From: Umezawaea sp042738955
Lineage (GTDB): Bacteria > Actinomycetota > Actinomycetes > Mycobacteriales > Pseudonocardiaceae
Length of the DNA: 64,000 nt
Direction: 5' to 3'
NCBI RefSeq assembly: GCF_042738955.1
Contig: NZ_JBHYHC010000040.1
Coordinates: 10,315-74,314 of the forward strand
In this document: positions 25,908 to 36,300 of the stretch, piece by piece
How the letters are laid out: each line of letters opens with the position of its first letter
How positions within the stretch are numbered: the stretch's first letter is position 1
Notes under the pieces: model-generated
The model's database searches: none
What the model saw: only the letters and a program-made list of their open reading frames with translations
Told to the model about the DNA's origin: nothing
Program-made: the position numbers and the translations under genes

Positions 25908-27392
25908 ATGCACGACGTGATCATCGCGGGCGCGGGCCCGGTCGGCCTGCTGCTCGCCTGCGAACTCGGCCTCGCGGGCCGCTCGGTCCTGGTGCTGGAG
26001 CGGGAGCCCGAGCCGGGGTCGGTGTGGAAGGCGTACCCGTTGGGGATGCGGGGGCTGTCCGCCGGGTCGGTCGAGGTGTTCGACCGGCGCGGGCTGCTGG
26101 ACGTGCTCCGGGCGGCGTCGGGCGTCACCGACGTCCCCGACGAGGACGCGCCCCCGCGCTTGGCGGGCCACTTCGCCGGGATGGTGGTCGACCCCGCCAG
26201 GATCGACCTCGCCGCCCTCCCGTTCCGGCTCCCCGGTCCGGCGGGGGAGGGAATGATGACGAGCCTCGAAGCCGTCGAGGCCGTGCTGGCCGCGCGGGCC
26301 GCCGACCTCGGCGTGGAGATCCGGCGCGGCGCCGCGGTTTCGGGCGTCGAGCAGGACGCCGAGCACGTGGTCGTGCGAGCGGGCGAGGACGAGCACCGGG
26401 CGCGGTGGCTCGTCGGCTGCGACGGCGGCCGCAGCGCGGTGCGCCGCCTCGCGGGCTTCGACTTCGTCGGCACCGAACCGGCGGTCACCGGCTACTCGCT
26501 GGTCGCCACCTTCACCGACGACGAGAAGCTGAGCCCCGGCTTCACGCCGACGCCCGCGGGCCTCTACGTCCGGACGCCGTTCGAGGGTCACCTCGGCCTG
26601 ATGGACTTCGACGGCGGCGCGTTCGACCGTTCGCGGCCCCCGACCCGCGACCACCTCCAGGAGGTCCTGCGCCGGGTCTCCGGCACGGACGCGACGCTGG
26701 AGGAGGTCCGCCTCGTGTCCACCTTCACCGACCGGGCCATGCAGGCGACGACCTACCGGCGGGGCCGGGTGCTGCTCGCGGGCGACGCCGCCCACGTCCA
26801 CTCCCCGCTGGGCGGCCAGGGCCTCAACCTGGGCCTCGGCGACGCCGTGAACCTCGGCTGGAAGCTCGCGGCGACGCTGCGCGGGCACGACCTCCTCGAC
26901 ACCTACACCCGTGAACGCCACCCGGTCGGCGCGCGGGTGCTCGACTGGTCCCGCGCCCAGGTGGCCACCCTGCACCCCGGTTCGCACGCCCCGGCGCTGC
27001 GGGCGCTGGTGCGCGACCTGCTCGACACCCGCGACGGCGCCACGTACGTGTTCGACCGGATGTCGGGCAAGTCGATCCGCCACGACCTCGGCGACGCCGA
27101 CCCGTTGGCGGGCCGCAACGCCCCGGACTTCCGCCTCGCCGACGGCACCCGCCTGGGCGACCTGCTGCACGACGGCCGGGGTGTCGTGCTCGACTTCACC
27201 ACCGACCGGCTGCTGCACGAAGTGGCACGGGGCTGGGCGGACCGGGTGCGGTACGCGGCGGGACGGGCGGGGGAGGACTTCGGCCGCGGCGCGGTCCTCG
27301 TCCGACCGGACGGGGTGATCGCGTGGGTCGGTGATCGGGTGCCGGACGGTGACGCGTTCGCGCGGGCGGCACGCCGGTGGTTCGGTGCGTAA
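25908..27392 (+). CDS. FAD-dependent aromatic monooxygenase (PheA/TfdB-type)
   Basis: 494 residues. FAD motif AGAGPVGLLLACELGLAG at the N-terminus, VGCDGGRSAVRR (the DG motif) near residue 170, and LLAGDAAHVHSPLGGQGLNL, the GD motif, near residue 290. The last ~110 residues (RNAPDFRLADGTRLGDLLHD onward) match the thioredoxin-like tail of polyketide hydroxylases such as PgaE/RdmE. GAGGAG lies before ATG 25908. It is third in the operon, 13 bp after the hydrolase. Two flavin monooxygenases with a hydrolase suggests modification or breakdown of an aromatic compound or antibiotic. Confidence 0.9.
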   Translation: MHDVIIAGAGPVGLLLACELGLAGRSVLVLEREPEPGSVWKAYPLGMRGLSAGSVEVFDRRGLLDVLRAASGVTDVPDEDAPPRLAGHFAGMVVDPARIDLAALPFRLPGPAGEGMMTSLEAVEAVLAARAADLGVEIRRGAAVSGVEQDAEHVVVRAGEDEHRARWLVGCDGGRSAVRRLAGFDFVGTEPAVTGYSLVATFTDDEKLSPGFTPTPAGLYVRTPFEGHLGLMDFDGGAFDRSRPPTRDHLQEVLRRVSGTDATLEEVRLVSTFTDRAMQATTYRRGRVLLAGDAAHVHSPLGGQGLNLGLGDAVNLGWKLAATLRGHDLLDTYTRERHPVGARVLDWSRAQVATLHPGSHAPALRALVRDLLDTRDGATYVFDRMSGKSIRHDLGDADPLAGRNAPDFRLADGTRLGDLLHDGRGVVLDFTTDRLLHEVARGWADRVRYAAGRAGEDFGRGAVLVRPDGVIAWVGDRVPDGDAFARAARRWFGA

Positions 27393-27476
27393 CGGGCATC
27401 CCTTGTGGACCGTCCACCCGACACGGTGGCCACCGAGGTCCCGGAATTCGACGCCGGGAGCTGGGAGCCTGGTGCC

Positions 27477-29135
27477 GTGACCGAACCGCTCGTCGTGATC
27501 GTGACCGCGTTCGTGGTGATCGCCGCCGCCACCCTCGTGGGGCCGCGCCTGAGGGTCGCGGCGCCGCTCGTGCTCGTCGCGATCGGCGTCGCCGCCAGTT
27601 TCCTGCCGGTGTTCGGGTCGGCGCACATCGAGCCCGAGTGGATCCTCGAGGGCGTCCTGCCGCCGCTGTTGTACTCGTCCGCGGTGTCGATGCCGTCGAT
27701 GAACTTCCGCCGCGAGTTCGGGGCGATCAGCGGACTGTCCGTCGTGCTCGTCGTCGCCAGCGCGCTGCTGCTCGGCCTGTTCTTCTCGCTGGTCGTGCCC
27801 GGCCTGGGGTTCGCGTGGGGTGTCGCGCTCGGGGCGATCGTCAGCCCGACGGACGCCGTGGCGACGTCCATCGTCAAGCAGACGGCGGTGTCCAAACGCG
27901 TCGTGGCGATGCTCGACGGGGAGAGCCTCCTCAACGACGCCACCGCGCTCGTGCTCCTCCGCACCGCGATCGTCGCCACCGCCTCCACGTTCTCGTTCTG
28001 GGGCTCGGTGGGCACGTTCGCCTACTCGGTCGTCGGCGCGCTCGTGGTCGGCGGGCTGGTCGGGTGGCTCAACCTGGTGGTGCGCAAGAGGGTCACCGAC
28101 CCGGCCGTCAACACCGTGCTGTCGTTCACGGTGCCGTTCCTCGCGTCCGTGCCCGCCGAGCACCTCGGGGCGTCCGGCCTCGTCGCGGCGGTCGTGGCGG
28201 GCCTGGTCACGGGGATCCGCGCGCCGCGCGACCTGTCGCCGCAGAACCGGCTGTCGGACTCGCAGAACTGGCGCACGGTCGAACTCGTCCTCGAGGGCGC
28301 GGTGTTCCTCACGATGGGCCTGCAGATCAAGTCGATCGTCGCGAACGTGCAGCAGGACCACGCGGGCGTCGGCACGTCCGTGCTCATCGCCGCCGGGGCA
28401 CTGGCCCTCACGATCCTGGTGCGCGCGGCGTACATCGCCCCGCTGCTCGGCTTCCTGCGCCGCCGCGGTCGGCGTCGGGAGGAGTCGCGGGACAGGGTCC
28501 TCGACCTGCACGAGCGCCTGAGCACACCCGAGGGTTTCCAGGAGGTCCAGTCCCGCAGGCGGCGGGTGTCGGAGCGGCAGCTCGACCGGTTCGCGGTCCG
28601 GATCACCCGCATGGTCGCCGACATCGACTACTTCCTCCGGCAACCGCTCGGCTGGCGCGACGGCGTCGCGGTCGTGTGGGCGGGGATGCGCGGCGCGGTG
28701 ACCGTGGCCGCGGCGCAGACCCTCCCCGACGACACCCCGCAGCGCTCGGTCCTCGTGCTCATCGCGTTCGCGGTCGCCATGCTCTCCCTGCTGGTCCAGG
28801 GCGGCACCATCGGACCGCTGCTCGGGCTCATCGCGCCGGACGTGGACCGCGCCACCGCCGACGAGCAGGCCACGGCCGAGCGGACCCGGATCATGGACCT
28901 GCTCAAGACGAGCGCGGAATCGGTCGACGAACCGCCGCACCCCACGGGCGATCCCACCCCGGAGACGTACGCCGTGACCAAACGCCACCGCCTCGACGTC
29001 ATCGCCGCCCAGCGCTCGGTGCTGCTCGACGCCCGCGACAACGGCACCTTCGACGCGGACGTCCTGGCGAGCGCGCTGGCCAACCTGGACGCGGCCCAGA
29101 TCACCCTGGAGATGCGCGGCGGCCCGGCCGCCTGA
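27477..29135 (+). CDS. CPA1-family Na+/H+ antiporter
   Basis: 552 residues. About 12 membrane helices, with the CPA1 motifs SPTDAVATS and DGESLLNDATALVLLRTA holding the ion-binding Asp pair. The cytoplasmic tail is about 150 residues and has no zinc finger, unlike the antiporter at 17116-18999. GTG 27477 is preferred because GGGAG lies nine bases upstream and the first membrane helix begins there; a GTG at 27405 would add 24 residues without homology. It lies downstream of the oxygenase operon on the same strand but has room for its own promoter. Confidence 0.9.
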   Translation: MTEPLVVIVTAFVVIAAATLVGPRLRVAAPLVLVAIGVAASFLPVFGSAHIEPEWILEGVLPPLLYSSAVSMPSMNFRREFGAISGLSVVLVVASALLLGLFFSLVVPGLGFAWGVALGAIVSPTDAVATSIVKQTAVSKRVVAMLDGESLLNDATALVLLRTAIVATASTFSFWGSVGTFAYSVVGALVVGGLVGWLNLVVRKRVTDPAVNTVLSFTVPFLASVPAEHLGASGLVAAVVAGLVTGIRAPRDLSPQNRLSDSQNWRTVELVLEGAVFLTMGLQIKSIVANVQQDHAGVGTSVLIAAGALALTILVRAAYIAPLLGFLRRRGRRREESRDRVLDLHERLSTPEGFQEVQSRRRRVSERQLDRFAVRITRMVADIDYFLRQPLGWRDGVAVVWAGMRGAVTVAAAQTLPDDTPQRSVLVLIAFAVAMLSLLVQGGTIGPLLGLIAPDVDRATADEQATAERTRIMDLLKTSAESVDEPPHPTGDPTPETYAVTKRHRLDVIAAQRSVLLDARDNGTFDADVLASALANLDAAQITLEMRGGPAA

Positions 29136-29205
29136 GCCACCGCGCCGGTCGGCGTTTTCCCCACAACCACAACACTTTCCGCTGCCCGGCCAACCTGCGA
29201 GTATT

Positions 29206-29239
29206 CCGCTGCGGGGACACGGCCTGGGGGCCGCAGCGG
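29206..29239. terminator. 9-bp inverted repeat downstream of antiporter
   Basis: CCGCTGCGG (29206-29214) pairs perfectly with CCGCAGCGG (29231-29239) over a 16-base loop, 70 bp past the antiporter stop and 50 bp before the next start. It may terminate the antiporter transcript or lie in the 5' leader of the secreted-protein gene. Confidence 0.4.
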
Positions 29240-29289
29240 GTGTCGGGGCGCGCTGTCCACGTCCTCGTCCTGGTCGAGGGGACCCGAGC

Positions 29290-32200
29290 ATGAGATCGAG
29301 ACGAGCGGCACTCCCGCTGGCGTGTGCCGCCCTGCTGGTGTGCGTGGTGGTCGGCGCGCCCGCGCAAGCGGACCCCGTGCCGGTCGCACCGGACGCGCCG
29401 GTGGAACTGGTGGAGCTGGGGACCGAGACGACCCGCGTGTTCCAGAACCCGTCCGGGACGCGGACGGTCGAGGAGTTCGTCCGGCCGTTCCGCGCGAAGA
29501 CCGCGGCCGGGTGGGCGCCGGTCGACACGACGCTCGTCCGGGGCTCGGACGGGGCCGTGCGGCCGAAGGTGACGCCCGTGCCGGTGCGGTTCTCCGGCGG
29601 CGGGGACGACGCGCTGGCGAGCGTCCGCCGTGACGGCAGGGAGTTGTCGCTGTCGTGGCCGCGCACGCTGCCCGAGCCCGACCTGGACGGTGACACCGCG
29701 ACCTACCGCGAGGTCCTGCCCGGTGTGGACCTGCGGGTGCGGGCCGACCTCGACGGGTTCTCCCAGGTGCTCGTGGTGCACGACGCCGCCGCGGCGGCGA
29801 ACCCGGACCTGCGGGAGATCACGTACGGCACGGCCGGGCACGGCGTGCGGATCGTGGCGGGCGAGAACGGGGCCACGACAGCCGTCGACGACGCCGGGAA
29901 CGCGGTCTTCGTGTCCGGCAGCCCCGTCATGTGGGACACGCCCGCCTCCCCGGCGGGGCTGGTCGCGGCCACCGCCGTCCCGGAGGTCGACCACCGGCCG
30001 ATCGGGCTGGAGGTCCGCGACGGCGAACTGGCCGTGCTGCCGGACGCGGCGATGCTCACGTCCCCGACCACGTCCTTCCCGCTCTACATCGACCCGTCCT
30101 ACAGCGCCACGCAGTACCGCTGGACGTCGGTGAACTCCTACTCGCCGACCACGTCGTACTGGACGAGCCAGCGCGACACCTCGCGGGTCGGCTACCAGAG
30201 CTACAGCTCACCCACCTCCCGCTACCGGTCGTTCTTCCAGGTCAACACCGCCCCGTTCGCGGGCGGGCGGGTGCTGGACACGTGGTTCGCCGTCACGCTC
30301 GACCACTCCGGCGGCTGCGCCTCGACGCCGGTGGACTTCTGGCACACCAGGGCGATCGATCCGGCGAACGCGGTCACCTGGAACAACACCACGTCCCACT
30401 GGCTGACCAAGCTGGACACCCGGTCCGGCCACGCCAACGAGGCGGGCGGCTGCGGCACCACGCAGCCGGACATGCCGATGGAGTTCTCCTCGACGGCGTT
30501 GAAGACGCTGGTGCAGACCACCGCGACCAACGGCACGGGCACGCTGACGTTCGGCTTCCGCGCGCCGAACGAGAGCGACAACAACCAGTGGAAGAAGTTC
30601 CTCCCCGCGACCGCCCGGCTCGTCGTCGAGTACAACATCGCGCCGCGCCCTCCGCTGAACTTCACGACGGTCCCGCCGACGCCGTGCGGCACCGCGACCG
30701 CCCCGACGGCGCTCAACACCGCCACGCCCACGTTCTCGGCCATCGCGTCCGACCCGGACAACGACAACGTGCGCGGCCAGTTGGAGATCCTCGACGGCGA
30801 CGTCGTGGTCAAGACCGTGGACGGGCCGACCATCGCCTCCGGCGGCGCGTTCGCCTGGTCGCCGCTGCCGACCGGCGTCCTGCCGGAGGACCAGCCGACG
30901 AAGGTGTTCAACTACCGGTCCCGGATCCGGGACGCGGGCCTGCCGAGCACCGACTCCGCGCGCTGCTACTTCACCGTCGACCGCACCCGGCCCGGACTGC
31001 CCACCGTCGCCTCCGCCGACTTCCCCGACGGCACACCGGTGCGGGCGGTGGGGGAGTTGGGCACGGTGACGTTCACCCGCGCCACCGGTGACGCGGACGT
31101 CGCCGGGTTCCGGTACGGGTTCCAGCAGGACAAGACGACCATGTGGGTCGCCGCCGACGCGGCGGGCTCGGCCACCGTGCCGATCACCCTGTGGGACGAC
31201 GCGTCCGGCGGCACGAAGTCGCTGTTCGTCCGCGCGGTCGACCGGGCGGGCAACATCAGCCCGTCCGGTCCGGTGTGGACGCTCACGGCGACCCTGCGCG
31301 CGGTGCCTGGCACGGCTGTGCGGGCCGACACCAACGGCGACCGGCGGGCGGACTTCGCCACGCTGTTCGACCAGGGCGACGGCCGGACGGCGGCGTGGAA
31401 CTTCCTGTCCACCGGCGGCGGGTTCTCCTCCGGCTACGTCGGCTGGGACACCGACGTCAGCGGCGGTTTCCCGCTCTACCGGGTCAAGAGCGCGAACGGC
31501 GACTTCGACGGCGACGGCCGGTCCGACATCGCGGTGCTGCGGGAGGACCCGGACCGCAAGGTGCGGCTGTTCCTGCTGCGCTCGGACGGCAACCGGTTCG
31601 ACGCCGAGGGCGAACCGGCGTGGAGCGGCGACTACCGGCTGTCCCACCTGCGGCTCGCGGCGGGCGACTTCGACGGCGACGGTGACGACGACCTCGCCGT
31701 GTTCCAGGGGCTCACGGGCGCGCAGACCAGGCTGTGGGTGCACCTCGCGAGCGGCGGCGGGTTCGCCGCGCCCGTGCTCCAGTGGGACAGCGGCGCGAAC
31801 GGGCTGGACGTGAACCAGCTGTCGCCGGTCGCGGGGGACTTCGACGGCGACGGTGACGACGACCTGGCGGCGTTCCGCGGTGTCGCGGGCGCGACGGCGA
31901 CCAAGCTGTGGCTGCACGTGTCCAACCGCACCTCCTTCGCGGCTCCCGTGCAGCAGTGGGACAGCGGCACGACGACGTTCGACCGGGCGCGGGCCACGTT
32001 CGCGGCGACCAACGTCACCGGCGACGCGGCGGGCCGGGACGAGATCGTGGCCGAGTACGACCGGGGCAACGCCTCCACGCAGGTGGTCGTGTTCACTGCG
32101 GGCACCGGGACCTGGGCCACGTCGGTCGGGTGGGACAGCGGCGCGGCGAACACCTTCGACGCCAGGAAGACCGTGCTCGCCGCGGGCGACTTCAACGGCG

Positions 32201-32808
32201 ACGGCAAGGGTGACATCGCGACGCTGTACGACACCGGCGGCGGCAACCGGCAGCTGCACACGTTCCTGTCCACCGGCACGGCGTTCGCGGCCAAGCGCAC
32301 CGACTGGACCGGCCGGGTCGCCGACGTCGCCGACTCCGTCTACGTGGAGCCGGGAAGGCGCTACCGCTTGCAGCCCACGCACACGGACAAGTGCGCGGGC
32401 GTCCCGGCGGGCAACGTCGCCAACGGCGGCCTCGCCCAGCAGCAGGCCTGCGTGGCGGGGGCGGGGAACCAGCAGTTCGAACTGCTCCGCATCGGCGCCA
32501 CGCCGTACTACCGGTTCAAGGTCGCGTCCTCGGGCAAGTGCCTGGACATCGGCGGGTACAAGCGGGAGGACAACGCCGCCGTCGCGCAGTACACGTGCGA
32601 CCCGTCCGGGGTGCCGCAGGCGAACCAGCAGTTCCGGCTGGACTACGTCGGCGGGTCCGGGATGGACGTGGTCGTGCAGCCGCGGATCGTGCACAGCGAC
32701 AAGTGCCTCACCGTGACCGGCGCGGGCACCGGCGACAACATCGCCGTGGTGCAGGTGACCTGCTCCGGACTGGCCAACCAGCGGTACGCGCTGCGGATCG
32801 AGCCGTAG
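29290..32808 (+). CDS. Secreted FG-GAP/VCBS-repeat protein with C-terminal ricin-type lectin domain
   Basis: 1172 residues. A Sec signal peptide is clear (MRSRRAALPLACAALLVCVV, cut near AQA-D). Residues 30-450 contain a large beta-rich region like the DNRLRE-type N-terminal part of actinobacterial surface proteins (FPLYIDPSYSATQYRW, SRVGYQSY). A fibronectin-like region (about 455-680) follows. Residues 685-1020 contain FG-GAP/VCBS repeats with Asp-rich calcium loops (DFDGDGDDDLAVF, DFNGDGKGDIATLYD). The last ~150 residues are a beta-trefoil ricin domain (QQFEL, SGKCLDIGG, NQQFRLDYVG). Expected outside the cell, binding carbohydrate. It converges on the RHS toxin/immunity pair, and such proteins are often neighbours of YD-repeat proteins. 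Confidence 0.88.
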   Translation: MRSRRAALPLACAALLVCVVVGAPAQADPVPVAPDAPVELVELGTETTRVFQNPSGTRTVEEFVRPFRAKTAAGWAPVDTTLVRGSDGAVRPKVTPVPVRFSGGGDDALASVRRDGRELSLSWPRTLPEPDLDGDTATYREVLPGVDLRVRADLDGFSQVLVVHDAAAAANPDLREITYGTAGHGVRIVAGENGATTAVDDAGNAVFVSGSPVMWDTPASPAGLVAATAVPEVDHRPIGLEVRDGELAVLPDAAMLTSPTTSFPLYIDPSYSATQYRWTSVNSYSPTTSYWTSQRDTSRVGYQSYSSPTSRYRSFFQVNTAPFAGGRVLDTWFAVTLDHSGGCASTPVDFWHTRAIDPANAVTWNNTTSHWLTKLDTRSGHANEAGGCGTTQPDMPMEFSSTALKTLVQTTATNGTGTLTFGFRAPNESDNNQWKKFLPATARLVVEYNIAPRPPLNFTTVPPTPCGTATAPTALNTATPTFSAIASDPDNDNVRGQLEILDGDVVVKTVDGPTIASGGAFAWSPLPTGVLPEDQPTKVFNYRSRIRDAGLPSTDSARCYFTVDRTRPGLPTVASADFPDGTPVRAVGELGTVTFTRATGDADVAGFRYGFQQDKTTMWVAADAAGSATVPITLWDDASGGTKSLFVRAVDRAGNISPSGPVWTLTATLRAVPGTAVRADTNGDRRADFATLFDQGDGRTAAWNFLSTGGGFSSGYVGWDTDVSGGFPLYRVKSANGDFDGDGRSDIAVLREDPDRKVRLFLLRSDGNRFDAEGEPAWSGDYRLSHLRLAAGDFDGDGDDDLAVFQGLTGAQTRLWVHLASGGGFAAPVLQWDSGANGLDVNQLSPVAGDFDGDGDDDLAAFRGVAGATATKLWLHVSNRTSFAAPVQQWDSGTTTFDRARATFAATNVTGDAAGRDEIVAEYDRGNASTQVVVFTAGTGTWATSVGWDSGAANTFDARKTVLAAGDFNGDGKGDIATLYDTGGGNRQLHTFLSTGTAFAAKRTDWTGRVADVADSVYVEPGRRYRLQPTHTDKCAGVPAGNVANGGLAQQQACVAGAGNQQFELLRIGATPYYRFKVASSGKCLDIGGYKREDNAAVAQYTCDPSGVPQANQQFRLDYVGGSGMDVVVQPRIVHSDKCLTVTGAGTGDNIAVVQVTCSGLANQRYALRIEP

Positions 32809-32811
32809 CGA

Positions 32812-32845
32812 AAGGGGGGTGGCCGCGTGAGCGACCACCCCCCTT
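32812..32845. terminator. Bidirectional terminator between secreted protein and immunity gene
   Basis: AAGGGGGGTGG (32812-32822) pairs perfectly with CCACCCCCCTT (32835-32845) around a 12-base loop. It lies 3 bp after the FG-GAP gene stop and 13 bp after the immunity-gene stop, so it serves both convergent transcripts. Confidence 0.8.
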
Positions 32846-32858
32846 CCCCGGTGTTCGA

Positions 32859-33329
32859 CTAGCCGTGCTCGGGGAAGTCCTCCGCGATCCACCGGAGGGC
32901 TTCCTCCGGCGAGTCGCGCACGGCGTCCTTCAGGAACTCCAGCATGTCGTCCCTGCCGATCTGCTCCAGCAGCATCGCCAGGCCCCGCAGCTCGTCCCAC
33001 CGCTCCGGGTCCGGGTCCGCGATCTCCCGCGACACCAGCGGTTCCAGCAGCGAGTCGCGCGCCGCCGGGTGCAGCCCGGCCAGGACGAACCTGGCCCGAG
33101 CCGCGTACGGGGTGATGCCGAGCGCCGCCGCGAACAGCTCCGGCATCAGCTCGCGCACCAGTTCCGGCCGGTCCGGGGCGCGGTCGCCGATCAGCCGCAA
33201 CGCGGTGGGATCACTCGCGCCGAGCCGTTCGCGCAGGGTCTCGACGGCCTTGCCGGTCAGGACGACGTCCCCCGCGCGGAGGTACGAGTCGGTCGCCCGG
33301 TCCAGCGCCTTCCACGCCTTGTCGGCCAT
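32859..33329 (-). CDS. Probable immunity protein of the RHS toxin
   Basis: 156 residues, acidic and helical (LRERLGASDPTALRLIGDRA, ELFAAALGITPYAARARFVL), with no signal peptide. I recognise no named family. Its ATG overlaps the RHS stop by one base (TGATG), so the two are translationally coupled, and it lies directly 3' of the variable toxin end. That is the standard place of a cognate immunity gene in polymorphic toxin systems. The function is inferred from context and acidic character against a lysine-rich toxin tail. Confidence 0.7.
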   Translation of the reverse strand: MADKAWKALDRATDSYLRAGDVVLTGKAVETLRERLGASDPTALRLIGDRAPDRPELVRELMPELFAAALGITPYAARARFVLAGLHPAARDSLLEPLVSREIADPDPERWDELRGLAMLLEQIGRDDMLEFLKDAVRDSPEEALRWIAEDFPEHG

Positions 33330-36300
33330 CAGTCCCCCTTGTCCTTCTTGACCTTCTTGACATATTCCCACGGCAGGCCCTCGATCTTGGCCTTGTACTC
33401 GTCGAACGGCATCTTGCGGGTCGCGTAGATCGTGTGGTGGCCCTTCGGGTCGTCGTCCTTGACCCAGTCGAGGCCTTCCGGCAGGTGCGTGCCCTTGGGC
33501 AGCCGCCACATCGCGCCACCGACGTTCTTGCGCAGGTTCTCCTCGGTGTCGTAGGTGGACGTCCCCTTCGGCCTGGCCTTCCCGTTCTGCGGCAGGACGT
33601 CGTCGCCCACCCGCTCGAAGTCGGTGTCCCGCACGACTTGCGGCCCGGTCGTGGTGTTCTTGCCGATCGCGACCAGCTCCGGGGTCGGCTCCTTGGCCTT
33701 CTCCTTCTGCTTCTTCCGCGGCTTCTTCCGCTCCTTGACCTTCTCCTTGGCCTTCTTCCAGAGCTGCTTGACCTTGTTGATCCCCTTCTTGACGTAGTGG
33801 ACGAACTTCTTGCCGATCTTCTTGGCGAGTTTCTTGGCCTCCTTCCAGATCTTCGACTTCTGGATCTTCTTGATCAGCTTGGGTATCCAGACGCGGACGA
33901 GCTTGACCACGAACGACCGCACCGTCTTGACGACCCACGACCAGGCGATGCCGAGCTTGCGCCCCAGCCAGGCCAGGCCGGACCACACCTTCTTGGCGAC
34001 CCAGCTGCCGACCTTCTTCAGCACCGGCACCACGAACCGCTTGACCACCGGCACGAGCACCCTGGTGACCACGACCCTGGCGATGACCACCCAGAACCGG
34101 CCGTCCGGGTCGGAGTAGGTGACCGGGTTGTTGTTGGCGTAGGCGTAGGCGTTGAGCTGCTGCGGCTCGCCGAAGTCGATCTCCGGGTCGGCCGAGGCGA
34201 ACCGGCCGCGCACCGGGTCGTAGGCCCGTTCGCCGAGCTGGGTGAGCCCGGTGTCCGCGTCGATCGTGCCGCCGACGAAACCCTGCTGGCTCGGCCACGT
34301 CGTGGGCGTCGCCCCTCGCGCGCCGCCGAACGGGTCGGTCCGCCGCCGCGTGACGGCCTGGGTCTCCGCGTCGATCGACAGCTCGGCCGTGCCGACGTGG
34401 TTGGGGTCCAACCAGTGCAGCCGGTCGTCGGAGGTGCGCACGGCGACGGTCTCGTCGTCGTGCACGTAGTGCCGCGTGCCCTCCAGCGCGCCCGCGGACG
34501 TGAGCAGCACCTCGGTGGTGCCGAGGTACAGCGTGGTGCCCTTGCTGTCCTTGCGCAGCAGCCGATCGCCCTCGGCGTCGTTGACGTAGGACGTGACCTT
34601 GGAGCCCTCGGTGACCTTGGTGAGCTGCCCCTCGGCGTCCCACTCCAGGACCTGGCCCGGCGCCGCGCCGATCTTCCGGCCGGTGGTGTTGCCCGTGGCG
34701 TCGTAGCCGAACTCGTCGACCTTCGTGCCCGCGGGCCCGGTCGTGGTGATCTTCTGCACGCCGTGCGGCCGGGCCTGGCCGGGCGCCGGGTAGGTGTAGG
34801 TGCTGGCCGTGGCGAGCCCGTCGGCCCCGACCTTGGTCTCACCCGTCCGGTTGCCCGCCTTGTCGTAGGTCCACGCGTGCCGGTACGGCGCGGGGCCGCC
34901 CAGCGCGCTCGACGCGGGCGCGGTGGCGCAGTCGCCGTCGGCGGGGGTCCACGCGTCGGTCATCCGGCGCAGGTAGTCCTGCTTGAAGCACTGCGTGTCG
35001 GCGGGTTCGGCGGTGTCCGAGCCCGGCTGGTTGCGCAGGCGGGTGATGTTGCCCGCCTGGTCGTAGGAGAACGACGTGTTGGCCACCACGCGGCCCGTCG
35101 TCTCCCGTTCGGTCACCGTGCGGGTGAGCCGCCGGGTGCCGATCTCGTACTCGGCGGACCGCTTGACCCACTTGCCGCCCGCGGACAGCGTGACCTGCTG
35201 CGGCTCCGAGTACGGCGTGTAGGTGGTGCCGGTGACGTAGGACGTCTTGCCCGTCAGCGTGGTCGGCAGGCCCGCGCTGTTGTAGCCGTAGGTCAGCTTC
35301 TCCTCGGCCAGACCGCCCGCCGCGGGCAGCGTCGCCTCGGCGACCTCGCCGTCCGGGCGGTACGTGGTCGCGAACCGGTACTCGCCCGCGAGCTTGCCCT
35401 CGGACGTCGGGACGGTGATCTTCAGCCCGGTCGGCCGGTTGCCCGCGTCGACGCCGGTGACCTCCTGCTTGTAGGCGTTGCCGCCGACGTACCTGGTCGA
35501 GGACACCGGGACGCCCGGAACGGAGGTGCCGTCCGCCAGCTTGTCGAACGTCCACTCCAGCCGCTTGGGGCCGGAGAGCGACCCCTCGTGCACGGCCGTC
35601 TGCCTGCCGACCTCGTCGTAGGCGAACGCCAGCACCGTGCCGCGGGCGTCCTTGCGCGTCGCGACCTGGTCGCCCTCGTTGTAGGTCGTCTCGGTGACGC
35701 CGCGGTCGGGATCGGTCGTCTTGACCTCGCGGCCCAGCAGGTCGTACTCCTGCCGCCACACGTTCCCGGCGGCGTCGGTCACGGTCTCCAACTGGCCGTG
35801 CTGGGTGTAGGTGTACTTCGTGGCGTCGTAGTCGCCGGTGGGCGAGTTGCCCTTGTACTGGCGCAGCTCGACGAGCCTGCCCTCGGCGTCCATGAACTTG
35901 CTCGTCGGCGTGTCCCCGTCGGGCGGGTCCATGTCGTAGCGGTTGCCCGAGTAGCTGTGCGTGGTCCGCCACTTCTCCACGCCCTCGACCTTGAACACCT
36001 CGGCCGTGAGCCGGTCCTGGCCGTCGTACTCGAACACGGTCTGGGCGGGCAGCGCCGCCTCGTCCGGCACCACCACGTCCGTCCCCGGCGGAGCGTCGTT
36101 GTAGTACGGGCCGTTGGTCTTGATCTCCAGGCCGCGCGCGTCGTGGATCGTGTCCGTGACGACCCGGCCGCCGCCGGGCGCGGGGTCCTGGCTCTGCCGC
36201 TGCCGCATCTGCCCGTCGAACAGGTCGATGTCGGTGACGTACCCGCCGTCCGGCTGCAACGTGCGGTTGGTGACGGTGTTCGCGCCGTTCGTGCGCACCA

